From positions 4,278,001 to 4,342,000 of the forward strand of contig NZ_CP042430.1 in NCBI RefSeq assembly GCF_007970665.1: 64,000 nucleotides of DNA, read 5' to 3'. Shown here one piece after another: positions 51,076-60,291 of the stretch (the first letter of the stretch is position 1; every line of letters begins with the position of its first letter). Source of the stretch: Baekduia soli (GTDB taxonomy: Bacteria; Actinomycetota; Thermoleophilia; Solirubrobacterales; Solirubrobacteraceae). Position numbers and translations under genes: made by a program. Below the pieces are notes generated by a model. The model was not told the DNA's origin. It saw only the letters and a program-made list of their open reading frames with translations, and searched no databases.

Positions 51076-52877
51076 AGGCCGGCGAACACGTCGGCGTAGC
51101 GTTCGTAGATGACGTTGCGCCGGACCTTCAGCGTCGGGGTCAGCTCGCCCGCCGCCTGGGTCAGCTCGTGGTCGAGGATCACGAAGCGCTTGATCTGCTC
51201 GATGCGCGCGAACTGCGCGTTGACGGCGTCGACCTCGGCGGCGACGATCTCGTGCACCCGCCGGTCGGCGGCCATGGTCGCCAGGTCGGGCGCCACGCCG
51301 GCCCGGTGTGCCAGCGCCGCCACCTCGTCGGGGTCGAGCGTGAGCATCGCCACGACGTAGGGCCGGTTGTCGCCGAACACGACGGCCTGGGAGATCCAGC
51401 GACCCTCGCACAGCGCGGACTCGAGGTTCGTCGGCGAGATGTTCTTGCCCGACGAGGTGATGATGAGGTCCTTCTTGCGGCCGGTGACGCGGACGAAGCC
51501 GTCGGCGTCGATCTCGCCGAGGTCGCCGGAGCGCAGGCGCCCGTCGTCGGTGAAGACCTCGCCGGTGGCCGCCTCGTCGCGGTGGTAGCCGGCGAACACG
51601 TGCGGACCCTTCATGAGGATCTCGCCGTCCTCCAGCAGGGTGACCTCGGTCCCCGGTAGCGGGCGACCCACGGTGCCGAAGCGCGTGGCGCCGATCGTGT
51701 TCAGCGTGCCCGCCGCCGTGGTCTCGGTCATCCCGTAGCCCTCGAGCACCCGCAGGCCGCAGGCGTCGAAGAACTCCAGGACCTCGACCGCGATCGGGGC
51801 CGCGCCGGTCAGCGCCAGCTGCAGCCGGCCACCGAACAGGTCGCGCACGCGGGAGAGCACGAGCCGGTCGGCCACCTTGTGCTGGGCGGCGAGGATCAGC
51901 CCGAGCGAGCGGCCCGTGCGCCGGCGCCGGGCGACCTCGCGTCCGGTCCCGACCGCCCAGCCGAACAGCAGACGCCTCACGGGGTCGCCGTCCTGGGCGG
52001 CGGCCAGCGCCTTGGCGTGGATCTTCTCGAACACGCGCGGGACCGACGGCAGGTGCGTCGGCCGGCTGTCGGCCACGTCCTCGAGCACCAGCCGCGCGTC
52101 GCCGCGCCAGAAGGCCAGCGTGGCGCCGATGTCCAGCGCGACGAGCTGGGCCATGCGCGCCAGCGAGTGCGCGAGCGGCAGGAACATGAAGATGACGACG
52201 TCGTCGCCGAAGTCGATCTGCTCCTCGTACATCCGGACCGTCGCGATGCAGTTGCGATGGGTGGTGCGGCAGCCCTTCGGCGGCCCGGTCGTGCCCGAGG
52301 TGTAGACGATCGTGGCCACGTCGTCGGGCCCGACCGCGGCGACGGCCGCCTCGACGGCCCCCGGGTCGACGTCGGCGCCCAGCTCGCGCAGGCCGGCCAG
52401 CGACAGCTCGCCGGCGTCGTCGAACGTGACGACGTGCTCGAGCTCGGGCAGGCGGTCGCGCACCTCGGCGATCTTGGCCAGCTGCGTGGCGTCCTCGCAC
52501 AGCAGCACGTGCGCGCCGGAGTGCTCCAGCACGTAGCGGCACTCCTCGGCCGAGTTGGTGGGGTAGATCGGCACGACGGTCGCACCGGCGCAGTGGCCGC
52601 CGCAGTCGGCCATCGTCCACTCGGCGCGGGTGCTCGACAGGATCGCGACCGGGTCGCCGGGCCGCACGCCCAGCGCGATGAGGCCGCGCGCGATCCCGCG
52701 GGCCGTCTCGCCGAGCTCGGCGAACGACACGTCCGACCACCCGTCCGCCGTGCGCCGGCGCAGCGCCGCGCCGTGATGGCGCGCCGTCGCCGACAGCACC
52801 ATCGCGCCGACGGTGGCGACGTCGGCGTCGGCGTCGCGCGCGGTGCTCGAGGCGGTCGTGGTGCGGGCTGCGGACAT
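51060..52877 (-). CDS. Long-chain fatty-acyl-CoA synthetase (FadD15-like)
   Basis: The 605-residue ANL enzyme has the AMP-binding motif 'TIVYTSGTTGPPKGCRTTHR', 'FLPLAHSLARMAQLVALD', 'RVLEGYGMTETTAAGTLNTI', 'RSGDLGEIDADGFVRVTGRK' with hinge 'KKDLIITSSGKNISPTNLES', and a final segment 'QAAGELTPTLKVRRNVIYER'. It lacks the canonical last Lys motif position only partly (TLKVRR is present). It activates long-chain fatty acids with ATP and CoA. In this setting it would supply acyl-CoA to the convergent WS/DGAT. The start is ATG 52877 after AAGGGGAG. A longer upstream reading to 52940 is unnecessary. Confidence 0.92.
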   Translation of the reverse strand: MSAARTTTASSTARDADADVATVGAMVLSATARHHGAALRRRTADGWSDVSFAELGETARGIARGLIALGVRPGDPVAILSSTRAEWTMADCGGHCAGATVVPIYPTNSAEECRYVLEHSGAHVLLCEDATQLAKIAEVRDRLPELEHVVTFDDAGELSLAGLRELGADVDPGAVEAAVAAVGPDDVATIVYTSGTTGPPKGCRTTHRNCIATVRMYEEQIDFGDDVVIFMFLPLAHSLARMAQLVALDIGATLAFWRGDARLVLEDVADSRPTHLPSVPRVFEKIHAKALAAAQDGDPVRRLLFGWAVGTGREVARRRRTGRSLGLILAAQHKVADRLVLSRVRDLFGGRLQLALTGAAPIAVEVLEFFDACGLRVLEGYGMTETTAAGTLNTIGATRFGTVGRPLPGTEVTLLEDGEILMKGPHVFAGYHRDEAATGEVFTDDGRLRSGDLGEIDADGFVRVTGRKKDLIITSSGKNISPTNLESALCEGRWISQAVVFGDNRPYVVAMLTLDPDEVAALAHRAGVAPDLATMAADRRVHEIVAAEVDAVNAQFARIEQIKRFVILDHELTQAAGELTPTLKVRRNVIYERYADVFAGLYDEG

Positions 52878-53042
52878 GGACAGGCTCCCCTTCGTGGTCA
52901 GGCGTCTGTCGATGGTCTCCCCTGCCGCGCGGACGGCCATCCGTAAGACGCCGCACCCCGCGGCGTGGGCGGCACGGATGGAAGCGCCGAGGGCCGCGCG
53001 TAGCGTCGCTCACCCGTCCCCAGAGCCGAGGAAACGACGGTC

Positions 53043-56000
53043 ATGCTGCGACTCGCCCTTCTGTCCATCCGCCGCCCCGTGCCCACCCTGCTCGTCTGGC
53101 TCGCGGTGGCCGCCGCGCTGACGGTCGCCGGCCTCGGCGTCTCGCACAGCCTCTCCCCGTCGGTCGTCACCGTGCCGGGATCGGAGTCCTCCCGCGCCCA
53201 GACCCTGGCCGACCGCCAGTTCGGCCCCAGCGTCCTGGTGCCCATCCTGCTGCAGGGCCCCGCCGCCCAGCTCGACCGCCAGGGCCCCGAGCTCGTCCGG
53301 CGCCTGGCGGCCCGCAGCGACACGCGCGTCATGTCGGCCTGGGACGGCGGCGACGCCGCCAAGGCCCTGCGCCCGGCGCCGGGCTCGGCCATGATCGTGG
53401 CGTCGCTCGCGCACTCCGAGAAGGCCATGGTCAACCGCTACCAGGCCGAGATCGACCGCACCGTCGACTTCGCGCTCAGCGGCAGCGTGCGCTGGCACAT
53501 CACGGGCCAGCCCACGCTTGACCGCGCGCTGAAGCACTCGGCGATCAGCGACACGCGCCGGGCCGAGCTGCTGGCCATGGCACTGCTGTTCGTCCTGCTG
53601 CTCGCGCTGCTGCGCCGCCCGGTCGCCGCGGCGCTGGTCACCGCCTTCGGCGCGGCCAGCGTGTTCATGTCCTTCGGGCTGATGACCCTGCTCGGGCAGG
53701 TGATCGCGATCGACCCGATCGCGCTGGCCCTCGCGTCGATCAGCGGCCTGGCCCTGGGCATCGGCTTCGCGCTCATCGTCCTGCGGCGCTTCCTCGACGA
53801 GGAGGGCCTGCGCGATCCGCACATCGGCCGCGGCGCAGAGCAGGCCGCGGTCGCCCATGCCGTCGCGACGTCCGGGCGCTCGGTGCTCTTCGGCGGCACC
53901 GCGCTCGCCGTCTGCCTGCTGCTCGCCGTGCTCATCGCCCCGACGACGATCGTCGGCTCGCTGGGCATCGGCGCGGTGCTCTGCGTGCTGCTGGCCGTCG
54001 GGGGCGCCGTCGTCGTGCTGCCGGCCTTCCTCGTCCTGCTGGGCCCGCGGATCGACCTCGGGCGCTTCGGGCTCCCGGCGCCGCTGGACCGCGCCTGGCA
54101 GCGCCTGGTCGGCGCCGGCTCGTTCGTCACGGCGCGCGCCGTGTGGACGGGCGCCGCCGCGACCGCGGTCCTCGCCGCGCTCGCCGTCCCGGCCGCGGGG
54201 CTGAAGACCGGGCCGCCCGACATCAGCCAGCTGCCCTCCGGCTCTCAGGCCCGCCACGACTTCGAGACGGTCGCCAGGGTCATGGGCCCGGGCTGGCCGA
54301 CGCCCTACAACATCCTCGTCGTCTCGAGCAGCCGGCCCATCACCGACACGGCGCTCCTGCGCAGCCTGGACACCTACCAGGCCAAGCTGGCCATGGACCC
54401 GCGGATCGCCTCCGTCGCCGGGCCCGGCGCCTTCCGCGCGCAGACCAAGGACCTGGGCAAGCTCCCCAAGACCCTCAAGGACTCCGAGAAGCTGCTCAAG
54501 GGCGGCAGGAAGCAGCTCGGCACGCTGGCCAGCGGCCTCGGGCAGGCCGCGGCCGGCACGAAGACGCTGCAGGCGGGGCTGCAGTCGGCCGCCTCCGGCG
54601 CCTCGCAGCTGCAGTCGGGCTCGGGGACGGCGCGCAACGGCGCCGGGCAGCTCAAGGCCGGCATCGCCAAGGCGCGCGCCGGCGCGCTGCAGATCTCCGG
54701 CGGCCTGGACACGGCGCTCACCGGGGCCAAGGCGCTGCGCGCCGGCGCCGCCAAGGCGCTGGCCGGCTCCAAGCAGCTGACCGGCGGGCTCGGGAAGGCC
54801 GCGACGCCGGTCAAGGCCGGCGCCCCCGTCGTCAAGCAGATGGCCGCCGACCTCAGCTCGGCCGACGCATCGCTCGGCGGGCTGACGGGCTCGGCCTCGG
54901 CGACGACGACGAGCCTGGACCAGGCGATCGCGTCGCTGCAGGCCGCGGGCAACGACCCGGCGGTGGCCGCCGCGCTGGCCGCGGTGCGCAGCGCGCGCGA
55001 CCACGCGAGCTCGGTGGCCTCGGGCCTGGGCACCGTGCAGACCCAGATCTCGGGCGCCTCGGGCGTGGCGACCGCGTTCGCGACGCAGACGAGCCAGCTC
55101 GCCGGCGGCCTCGGCCAGCTCCTGGCCGGCTCGACCGCGCTGCAGAGCGGCATCGCCCAGCTGCGCAACGGCAACGCCGACCTGGACACCGGCATCGCCA
55201 AGCTCAACACGGGCGGTGGCCAGCTCACCGACGGGCTCGCCGCGCTGCAGACGGGCGCCGGCGCGCTGGAGGACGGCCTCGGCCAGCTCACCAGCGGGGC
55301 CGGCCAGCTGGCCGGCGGCCTGTCGGCCGGGACCGCGCCGGCCGGGCAGCTGACCTCCGGGCTGCTGAGCGGTCAGAGCCAGGTGACGAGGTTCCGCGGG
55401 CAGCTGCCGTCGGCCAAGGACCTGGAGGAGCTGCAGAAGCAGTCGCCCGGCCTGTTCACCAACGGCTACTTCACGCTGGCCGCGATCGCCGGTGCGCCGA
55501 GCAGCCAGGCACGGCAGGCCGCCTTCGCGGTCAACCTGGCCCGCGGCGGCAACGCCGGCCAGATCGTCGTCATCCCGCGCTACGCGAGCAAGGACGAGCG
55601 CACCCAGCAGCTCGCCACCTCGCTCAGGGACTCCGCCGCGGCGTTCGGGCGCCAGACCCACACGACCACCGCGGTGGGCGGCCCGGCGGGCAACCTGGCC
55701 GACTACCACGGCGTGACCGCCGGCCGCATCTGGCCCGTGGTCGCGACGCTGGCGGTCGTCGTGGCGCTCATGCTCATGGCCATGCTGCGCACGGTCGTGC
55801 TGCCGCTGGTGGCCGTCGCGTTCGACCTGCTGGCCGCCGCCGCCGCCTTCGGCATCCTGTCGCTGCTGTTCACCGGCTCCGGGGCGCCGCTGGGCGGCCC
55901 GGGCTACCTGGACCCCGTGATCGTCGTCGCGCTGTTCGCCGCCTCCTTCGGGATCACGGCGTTCTTCGAGGTCGCGCTGCTGAACCGCACGCGCGAGGAG

Positions 56001-56351
56001 TTCCTGCGCACCGGGGACGCCCACCGGGCGCTGCGCGCCGGGCTGCGCGACACGGCCGGCGCGGTCACCATGGTCGCGGTGGCCATGGTCGCGGCGGTCG
56101 TCCCGTTCCTGTTCGAGACCATCATGCAGGTGCGCCAGATCGGCATCGGCCTGGCCGCCGTCGTGATCCTCGACGGCCTCCTGGTCCGGCCCGTGCTGCT
56201 GCCCGCCGCCGTGGAGCTGTTCGGCCGCACGGCCTGGTGGCCGACGTCGCGCTCGGCGCCGGGCGCCGCCCAGGCGGGCGAGCTCGGATCCCGCCCGGCG
56301 CCGGGCCCCGACCTCAGGCCGCCCACGCTGGCGGGCGGAGGGCGGTCGTGA
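53043..56351 (+). CDS. MMPL-family RND-type membrane transporter with a glycine-rich repeat insert
   Basis: The 1102-residue protein has an N-terminal helix, a first membrane block (~170-340, e.g. 'LLAMALLFVLLLALLRRPVA', 'ALASISGLALGIGFALIVLR') and a second block at the end (~900-1065, 'PVVATLAVVVALMLMAMLRT', 'VIVVALFAASFGITAFFEVA'). Between them ~300 residues (about 470-770) are filled with L-x-x-G-x-x-Q/A-L repeats ('GLGQAAAGTKTLQAGLQSAA', 'QLRNGNADLDTGIAKLNTGG'), a coiled region as in YhgE/Pip-type proteins. MMPL proteins export lipids, siderophores or polymers. TAGCGT at 53001-53006 is a likely -10. GTGA overlaps the next gene. First gene of a six-gene operon. Confidence 0.9.
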   Translation: MLRLALLSIRRPVPTLLVWLAVAAALTVAGLGVSHSLSPSVVTVPGSESSRAQTLADRQFGPSVLVPILLQGPAAQLDRQGPELVRRLAARSDTRVMSAWDGGDAAKALRPAPGSAMIVASLAHSEKAMVNRYQAEIDRTVDFALSGSVRWHITGQPTLDRALKHSAISDTRRAELLAMALLFVLLLALLRRPVAAALVTAFGAASVFMSFGLMTLLGQVIAIDPIALALASISGLALGIGFALIVLRRFLDEEGLRDPHIGRGAEQAAVAHAVATSGRSVLFGGTALAVCLLLAVLIAPTTIVGSLGIGAVLCVLLAVGGAVVVLPAFLVLLGPRIDLGRFGLPAPLDRAWQRLVGAGSFVTARAVWTGAAATAVLAALAVPAAGLKTGPPDISQLPSGSQARHDFETVARVMGPGWPTPYNILVVSSSRPITDTALLRSLDTYQAKLAMDPRIASVAGPGAFRAQTKDLGKLPKTLKDSEKLLKGGRKQLGTLASGLGQAAAGTKTLQAGLQSAASGASQLQSGSGTARNGAGQLKAGIAKARAGALQISGGLDTALTGAKALRAGAAKALAGSKQLTGGLGKAATPVKAGAPVVKQMAADLSSADASLGGLTGSASATTTSLDQAIASLQAAGNDPAVAAALAAVRSARDHASSVASGLGTVQTQISGASGVATAFATQTSQLAGGLGQLLAGSTALQSGIAQLRNGNADLDTGIAKLNTGGGQLTDGLAALQTGAGALEDGLGQLTSGAGQLAGGLSAGTAPAGQLTSGLLSGQSQVTRFRGQLPSAKDLEELQKQSPGLFTNGYFTLAAIAGAPSSQARQAAFAVNLARGGNAGQIVVIPRYASKDERTQQLATSLRDSAAAFGRQTHTTTAVGGPAGNLADYHGVTAGRIWPVVATLAVVVALMLMAMLRTVVLPLVAVAFDLLAAAAAFGILSLLFTGSGAPLGGPGYLDPVIVVALFAASFGITAFFEVALLNRTREEFLRTGDAHRALRAGLRDTAGAVTMVAVAMVAAVVPFLFETIMQVRQIGIGLAAVVILDGLLVRPVLLPAAVELFGRTAWWPTSRSAPGAAQAGELGSRPAPGPDLRPPTLAGGGRS

Positions 56352-57187
56352 GCTCGCCCGACGTGGTCGCGGCCTACGACGCCACCGCCGGGGCTGCCGA
56401 CGGGCTCGCACTCGCGCACCTGCTCGCCGAGCGCATCGGTGCCGAGCTCGTCGTCGCGCGGGTGCTGACGGGCGGGCACTACGTGGTCGCCGACCGCGCG
56501 ACCGAGCGCGGCATCCGGAAGGCCGTGGCCCGGACGCGCGAGGCGATCCTCGCCGTGATCCCCGAGGCCACCGACGTCGAGATCGTCCCGATCATCGACG
56601 CCTCCGTCGCGCGGGGCCTGCACGAGCTGGCCCGTGCCGAGGGCGCCAGCGCGCTCGTCGTCGGCTGCTCCGCGCACCACGGCCTCGGCCACCGGCTGCT
56701 CGGCGGGCGGCCCGAGCTGCTCGCCGACGGCTCGCCGTGCCCGGTGTTCATCGCCCCCGCGGGCTTCGCCACCTCCGGGGGCCCACGCCGCGGCCCGATC
56801 ACCGTGGCCTACGACGGCACGCCCGCCGCCGAGCATGCGCTGATCTACGCCTGCGACCTGGCCGAGCAGCTCCGCATGCCCCTGCGGCTCGTGGCCGTGC
56901 AGGCGTCCTGGCTGACGCACGCCATCGGCACGCCGCGCGCGACGGACGCCGTGCTGGCCCGCGGGCTGGACCTCGTGCGCGAGCGCAGCGCCGGCCGCGT
57001 GCACGCCACCACCGCGCTGCGCCACGGCGACCCCGCCCACGCCCTGGCGCGCGAGACGCGCGAGGCCGGGCTGCTCGTGCTCGGCTCCCACCACCGCGGC
57101 CCGCTGGGGCGTGCGCTGCTGGGCAGCGTCTCGGCGGCGGTCGTCCGGACGGCGCACGGGCCCGTCGTCGTGACCCCGCGTGGCTGA
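56348..57187 (+). CDS. Tandem universal stress protein
   Basis: A 279-residue protein with two Usp domains. The first opens 'VSSPDVVAAYDATAGAADGL' and ends 'CSAHHGLGHRLLGGRPELLA', a divergent version of G-x2-G-x9-GS. The second opens 'PITVAYDGTPAAEHALIYAC' and ends 'GSHHRGPLGRALLGSVSAAV', an intact nucleotide site. Its start is the GTG overlapping the MMPL stop (GTGA at 56348-56351). It overlaps the downstream ATPase start by eight bases. It may link the operon to stress or energy state. Related to the Usp at 48255, with which it flanks the lipid genes. Confidence 0.9.
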   Translation: MSSPDVVAAYDATAGAADGLALAHLLAERIGAELVVARVLTGGHYVVADRATERGIRKAVARTREAILAVIPEATDVEIVPIIDASVARGLHELARAEGASALVVGCSAHHGLGHRLLGGRPELLADGSPCPVFIAPAGFATSGGPRRGPITVAYDGTPAAEHALIYACDLAEQLRMPLRLVAVQASWLTHAIGTPRATDAVLARGLDLVRERSAGRVHATTALRHGDPAHALARETREAGLLVLGSHHRGPLGRALLGSVSAAVVRTAHGPVVVTPRG

Positions 57188-58145
57188 CCGCACCCCGCTG
57201 CTGGCGCCCCCGGGCGCCCGCGACCACGCCGGCGCGCCGCGACACGCGGCGCCGTTGCGCACCCCGCTCGTCGTCGTCACCGGCAAGGGCGGCGTCGGCA
57301 AGTCGACGGTGACCGCGGCGCTCGCGCTGGCGGCGGCTCGCCGCGGAGCGCGCGTGACGGTCGTCGAGGTCGCCGCCCGCCACGACGTCGCGGCCATCCT
57401 CGGCCATCCCCGCCCCGGCCCGATCGCCGTGACACGCCGCGTCGCCGACGGCGTCGACCACCTCTCCATCGCCCCGCACGAGGCGCTGTCGGAGTACGTC
57501 GGCCGGCGGCTGCCCGGCCCGGCCGCCGCGGTGCTGCTGCACTTCCGCCTGTTCTCCCTGCTGGCCGCCGCGACGCCCGGCCTGGCCGAGCTGCTGACGA
57601 TCGGCAAGGTCTGGGACCTCACACGGGCGCCGGGCGCCGCGGGGCAGCATGTCGTCCTGCTCGACGCCCCCGCCACGGGGCACGCGCTCGGGCTGCTGCG
57701 GGCACCGCGGACGTTCGCCGCCGCCACGCTGCGGGGGCCCGTCGCCCGTCAGGCCGCGGCCGTCGACGCCGACCTGCGCGACCCGCGGCGCACGTCGGTC
57801 GTCGTCGTCGCCGCGGCCGAGGACCTCGCGGTCACCGAGACCCTGCAGCTCGCCGAGGGCCTGCACGCGACCGTCGGCCGCGGCCCGCAGCGCGTGGTCG
57901 TCAACGGGCTGCTGCCCGACCGCTTCACCGCCGCCGACCTGCGCATCCTGCGCGCCGCGCCGCCCGGGCCCGTCCCGCGCGCCGACCTCTCGGCCGCCGC
58001 GCGCGCAGCCCATCAGCGCGACGCCCTGCACCGCCTGACCGCCGGCCTGGGCCCGGGTGTCCCGGTCGCCACGCTGCCCTTCGCGTTCGCCGGGGCCCCG
58101 GACACCGCCGGCCTGGCCGCCTGGGGCGCGAGGCTGGACCCGTGA
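57180..58145 (+). CDS. ArsA/GET3-family ATPase (BagA-like half of a pair)
   Basis: The 321-residue protein has a deviant Walker A 'VVVTGKGGVGKSTVTAALAL' (GKGGVGKST), switch-type 'QHVVLLDAPATGHALGLL' and a C-terminal helical region. It matches the small anion-transporting ATPases that occur as tandem pairs in actinobacteria (Rv3679-Rv3680 in Mycobacterium tuberculosis). The start is GTG 57180, inside the Usp gene. It overlaps the second ATPase gene by GTGA (58142-58145). The two probably form a heterodimer as BagA/BagB do. No ArsB channel is near. Confidence 0.87.
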   Translation: MADRTPLLAPPGARDHAGAPRHAAPLRTPLVVVTGKGGVGKSTVTAALALAAARRGARVTVVEVAARHDVAAILGHPRPGPIAVTRRVADGVDHLSIAPHEALSEYVGRRLPGPAAAVLLHFRLFSLLAAATPGLAELLTIGKVWDLTRAPGAAGQHVVLLDAPATGHALGLLRAPRTFAAATLRGPVARQAAAVDADLRDPRRTSVVVVAAAEDLAVTETLQLAEGLHATVGRGPQRVVVNGLLPDRFTAADLRILRAAPPGPVPRADLSAAARAAHQRDALHRLTAGLGPGVPVATLPFAFAGAPDTAGLAAWGARLDP

Positions 58146-59290
58146 GCGCCGCGGACCTGCTCGAGGGCCGCCGGGTCTGCATCTGCGCCGGGTCGGGCGG
58201 CGTGGGCAAGACGACGACCGCCGCGGCGCTGGCCGCCGGGCTGGCGGCCGGCGGTGCCCGCGTCGCGCTCGTGACGATCGACCCCGCCCGGCGGCTGGCG
58301 CAGGCACTGGGCCTGCGCGGGCTGGGCAACGATCCCGAGCGGCTGGACCCCGCGCCCTTCGCCGCCCACGGCCTGGCCCTGCGCGGCGAGCTGTGGGCGA
58401 TGACGCTGGACCCCAAGCGCACGTTCGACGACCTCGTCGGGCTGCTGGTCCGCGACGCGGCCGCACGCGACGCGGTCCTGGCCAACCGCATCTACCGCGA
58501 GCTCTCCGGCGCGGTGGCCGGCTCGCAGGAGTGGACCGCGGTGGCCAAGCTCGACGAGCTCGCCGGCGGCGGGCGCTTCGACGTGGTCGTGCTCGACACC
58601 CCGCCGTCGCGCAACGCGCTGGACCTGCTCGACGCCCCCGACCGGCTGACGGCGCTCATGCGCGACCGCGCCGTGCGCGCGCTGGCCGCACCGGGCGGCG
58701 TGGCGACCGGGTGGGGCGCCCACGGCGCAGGCGCGGCGTTGCGGCTCATGCGCCGCGTCACCGGCGTCGACCTGCTTGGCGACCTCGGCGACCTGGTCTC
58801 CGCGCTGGGCACCGGGGTCGAGGGCTTCGCCGAGCGCGCCGAGCGCGTCGGGCGACTGCTCTGCGACCCGGCCACGGCGTTCATGCTCGTCACCGCCCCC
58901 ACGCCCGGGCCCGTCGGCGAGGCCCTGTTCCTGCGCACCCGGCTGCGCGAGCGCGGCATGCCGTTCGCCGGGGCGATCGTCAACCGCTTCCACCCCCTCG
59001 CGCCCGTCGCGCCGTCGACGCGGCCGCGGGACGTCGCCGCGGCGCTGCCCGGCGCCGGGCCGGGCCTCGTCGCCCGGACCGTCCTCACGCTGCACGAGGC
59101 TCACGCCCTGGCCGCACGCGACGCGGCCCAGGTCGCGCGGCTGCGCCGCGGCCTGGGCGGGCCCGCGCCGCTGCTGGTGCCCGAGCTCGACGACGGCGTG
59201 CACGACCTCGCCGGCGTCGCCGCCGTCGCCGAGCACCTGTTCGCGGGTGAGGCGCGGGGCGCCGAGCTCCTGGCCGGCAGCGCGGCCTGA
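58142..59290 (+). CDS. ArsA/GET3-family ATPase (BagB-like half of a pair)
   Basis: The 382-residue protein has Walker A 'VCICAGSGGVGKTTTAAALA' (GSGGVGKTT), followed by 'VALVTIDPARRLAQALGL', a hallmark of the Rv3680 type, then 'FDVVVLDTPPSRNALDLLDA' (switch II) and 'PFAGAIVNRFHPLAP'. The paired genes are 8-4 bp overlapped, so produced in equal amounts. In mycobacteria the pair is needed for tolerance to nitric oxide and glycerol-derived stress. Its job here, next to a phosphate permease, is unknown. The stop overlaps the PiT start (TGATG). Confidence 0.88.
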   Translation: MSAADLLEGRRVCICAGSGGVGKTTTAAALAAGLAAGGARVALVTIDPARRLAQALGLRGLGNDPERLDPAPFAAHGLALRGELWAMTLDPKRTFDDLVGLLVRDAAARDAVLANRIYRELSGAVAGSQEWTAVAKLDELAGGGRFDVVVLDTPPSRNALDLLDAPDRLTALMRDRAVRALAAPGGVATGWGAHGAGAALRLMRRVTGVDLLGDLGDLVSALGTGVEGFAERAERVGRLLCDPATAFMLVTAPTPGPVGEALFLRTRLRERGMPFAGAIVNRFHPLAPVAPSTRPRDVAAALPGAGPGLVARTVLTLHEAHALAARDAAQVARLRRGLGGPAPLLVPELDDGVHDLAGVAAVAEHLFAGEARGAELLAGSAA

Positions 59291-60291
59291 TGTTCACCGC
59301 GGCGATCGTGCTCGCCCTGCTGTTCTCGCTGACCAACGGCGTGCACGACGCCTCCAACGCGATCGCGACGCTCGTCGCGACGCGGGCCGCGACGCCCGCC
59401 CAGGCCATCGTGCTCGCCGCGGTGTGCGGCCTGGCCGGGCCGCTGCTCGTCGGCGCCGCGGTGGCCGACACGATCGGCGCGATCGTCATCGTGCCCGGCA
59501 GCGCCGGCGTCCGCGTCATCGCCGGCGCGCTGCTGGCGGCCGTGACGTGGAACGCGCTGACCTGGCTGGCCGGGCTGCCGTCGAGCTCGGGCCACGCGCT
59601 CGTCGGCGGGTTGGCCGGCGCGGGGCTGGCCCAGGCCGGGACGGACGCGATCCGCTGGGGCGGCCTGGACGGCCTGCACCCCGTCGGCATCGCCGGGACG
59701 GTGATCGGCCTCGCGGTCGCGCCGGTGCTCGGCGCCGGCGCGGCGGCCGCCGCGATCGGCGCCGTGCGGCGGCTGGCCCGGCGCGCGACGGCGCGGCTGC
59801 GGGGACCGACGCGCGCCGGGCAGTGGGCGATGGCCGGGGCACTGGCCTTCAGCCACGGCGCCAACGACGCGCAGAAGTCCGTCGGCGTCATCGCCGCCCT
59901 GCTCGTCGCCGACGGGCGCGCCACGTCGCTGGGCTCGCCGACGTGGGCGATCCTCGCCTCGGCCACCGCGCTGACCGTGGGCACGGCGATGGGCGGCTGG
60001 CGGATCGTGCACACCGTCGGGCGGCGGATCTACCGCCTGCACCCCATCGACAGCCTGGCCAGCCAGACCGCCTCGGCCGGAGTGATCCTCGGCGCGTCGC
60101 TGCTCGGCGCGCCGGTCTCCACGACCCAGGTCGTGGCCTCCTCGGTCGTTGGCGTCGGCGCGGGGCGCCGCCGGATGCACCACGTGCACTGGACCGTCGT
60201 GCGCCACATGGGCCTGGCCTGGGTCGTGACCGTGCCGGCCACGGGGGCCATCGCCGCGCTGGCGGTCCTGGCCGGGAGGGCCGCCGCGTGA
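59290..60291 (+). CDS. PiT-family inorganic phosphate permease
   Basis: The 333-residue membrane protein has the two PiT signature motifs, 'NGVHDASNAIATLVATRAAT' near the N-terminus and 'FSHGANDAQKSVGVIAALLV' in the second half, plus 'SSGHALVGGLAGAGLAQAG' and 'SLLGAPVSTTQVVASSVVGV'. It has about ten membrane helices. PiT proteins co-transport metal-phosphate with H+, and can leak arsenate. Its ATG overlaps the stop of the BagB-like gene by one base (TGATG), and its TGA overlaps the PhoU-like start (GTGA). The coupling with a PhoU-like partner is normal; coupling with ArsA-type ATPases is not. Confidence 0.93.
   Translation: MFTAAIVLALLFSLTNGVHDASNAIATLVATRAATPAQAIVLAAVCGLAGPLLVGAAVADTIGAIVIVPGSAGVRVIAGALLAAVTWNALTWLAGLPSSSGHALVGGLAGAGLAQAGTDAIRWGGLDGLHPVGIAGTVIGLAVAPVLGAGAAAAAIGAVRRLARRATARLRGPTRAGQWAMAGALAFSHGANDAQKSVGVIAALLVADGRATSLGSPTWAILASATALTVGTAMGGWRIVHTVGRRIYRLHPIDSLASQTASAGVILGASLLGAPVSTTQVVASSVVGVGAGRRRMHHVHWTVVRHMGLAWVVTVPATGAIAALAVLAGRAAA

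Noticed and set aside
54520-55380. Internal repeats within the MMPL gene as a possible DNA repeat array
   Set aside because: The repetition is at protein level (L-x-x-G-x-x-Q-L) with varied codons, a coiled insert and not a DNA repeat.
49273-56411. Very long open readings on the minus strand, over 1000 codons each, antisense to the lipid and MMPL genes
   Set aside because: They are Arg/Gly/Ala-rich without domains and lie exactly opposite motif-rich genes. High GC removes stops in such frames.
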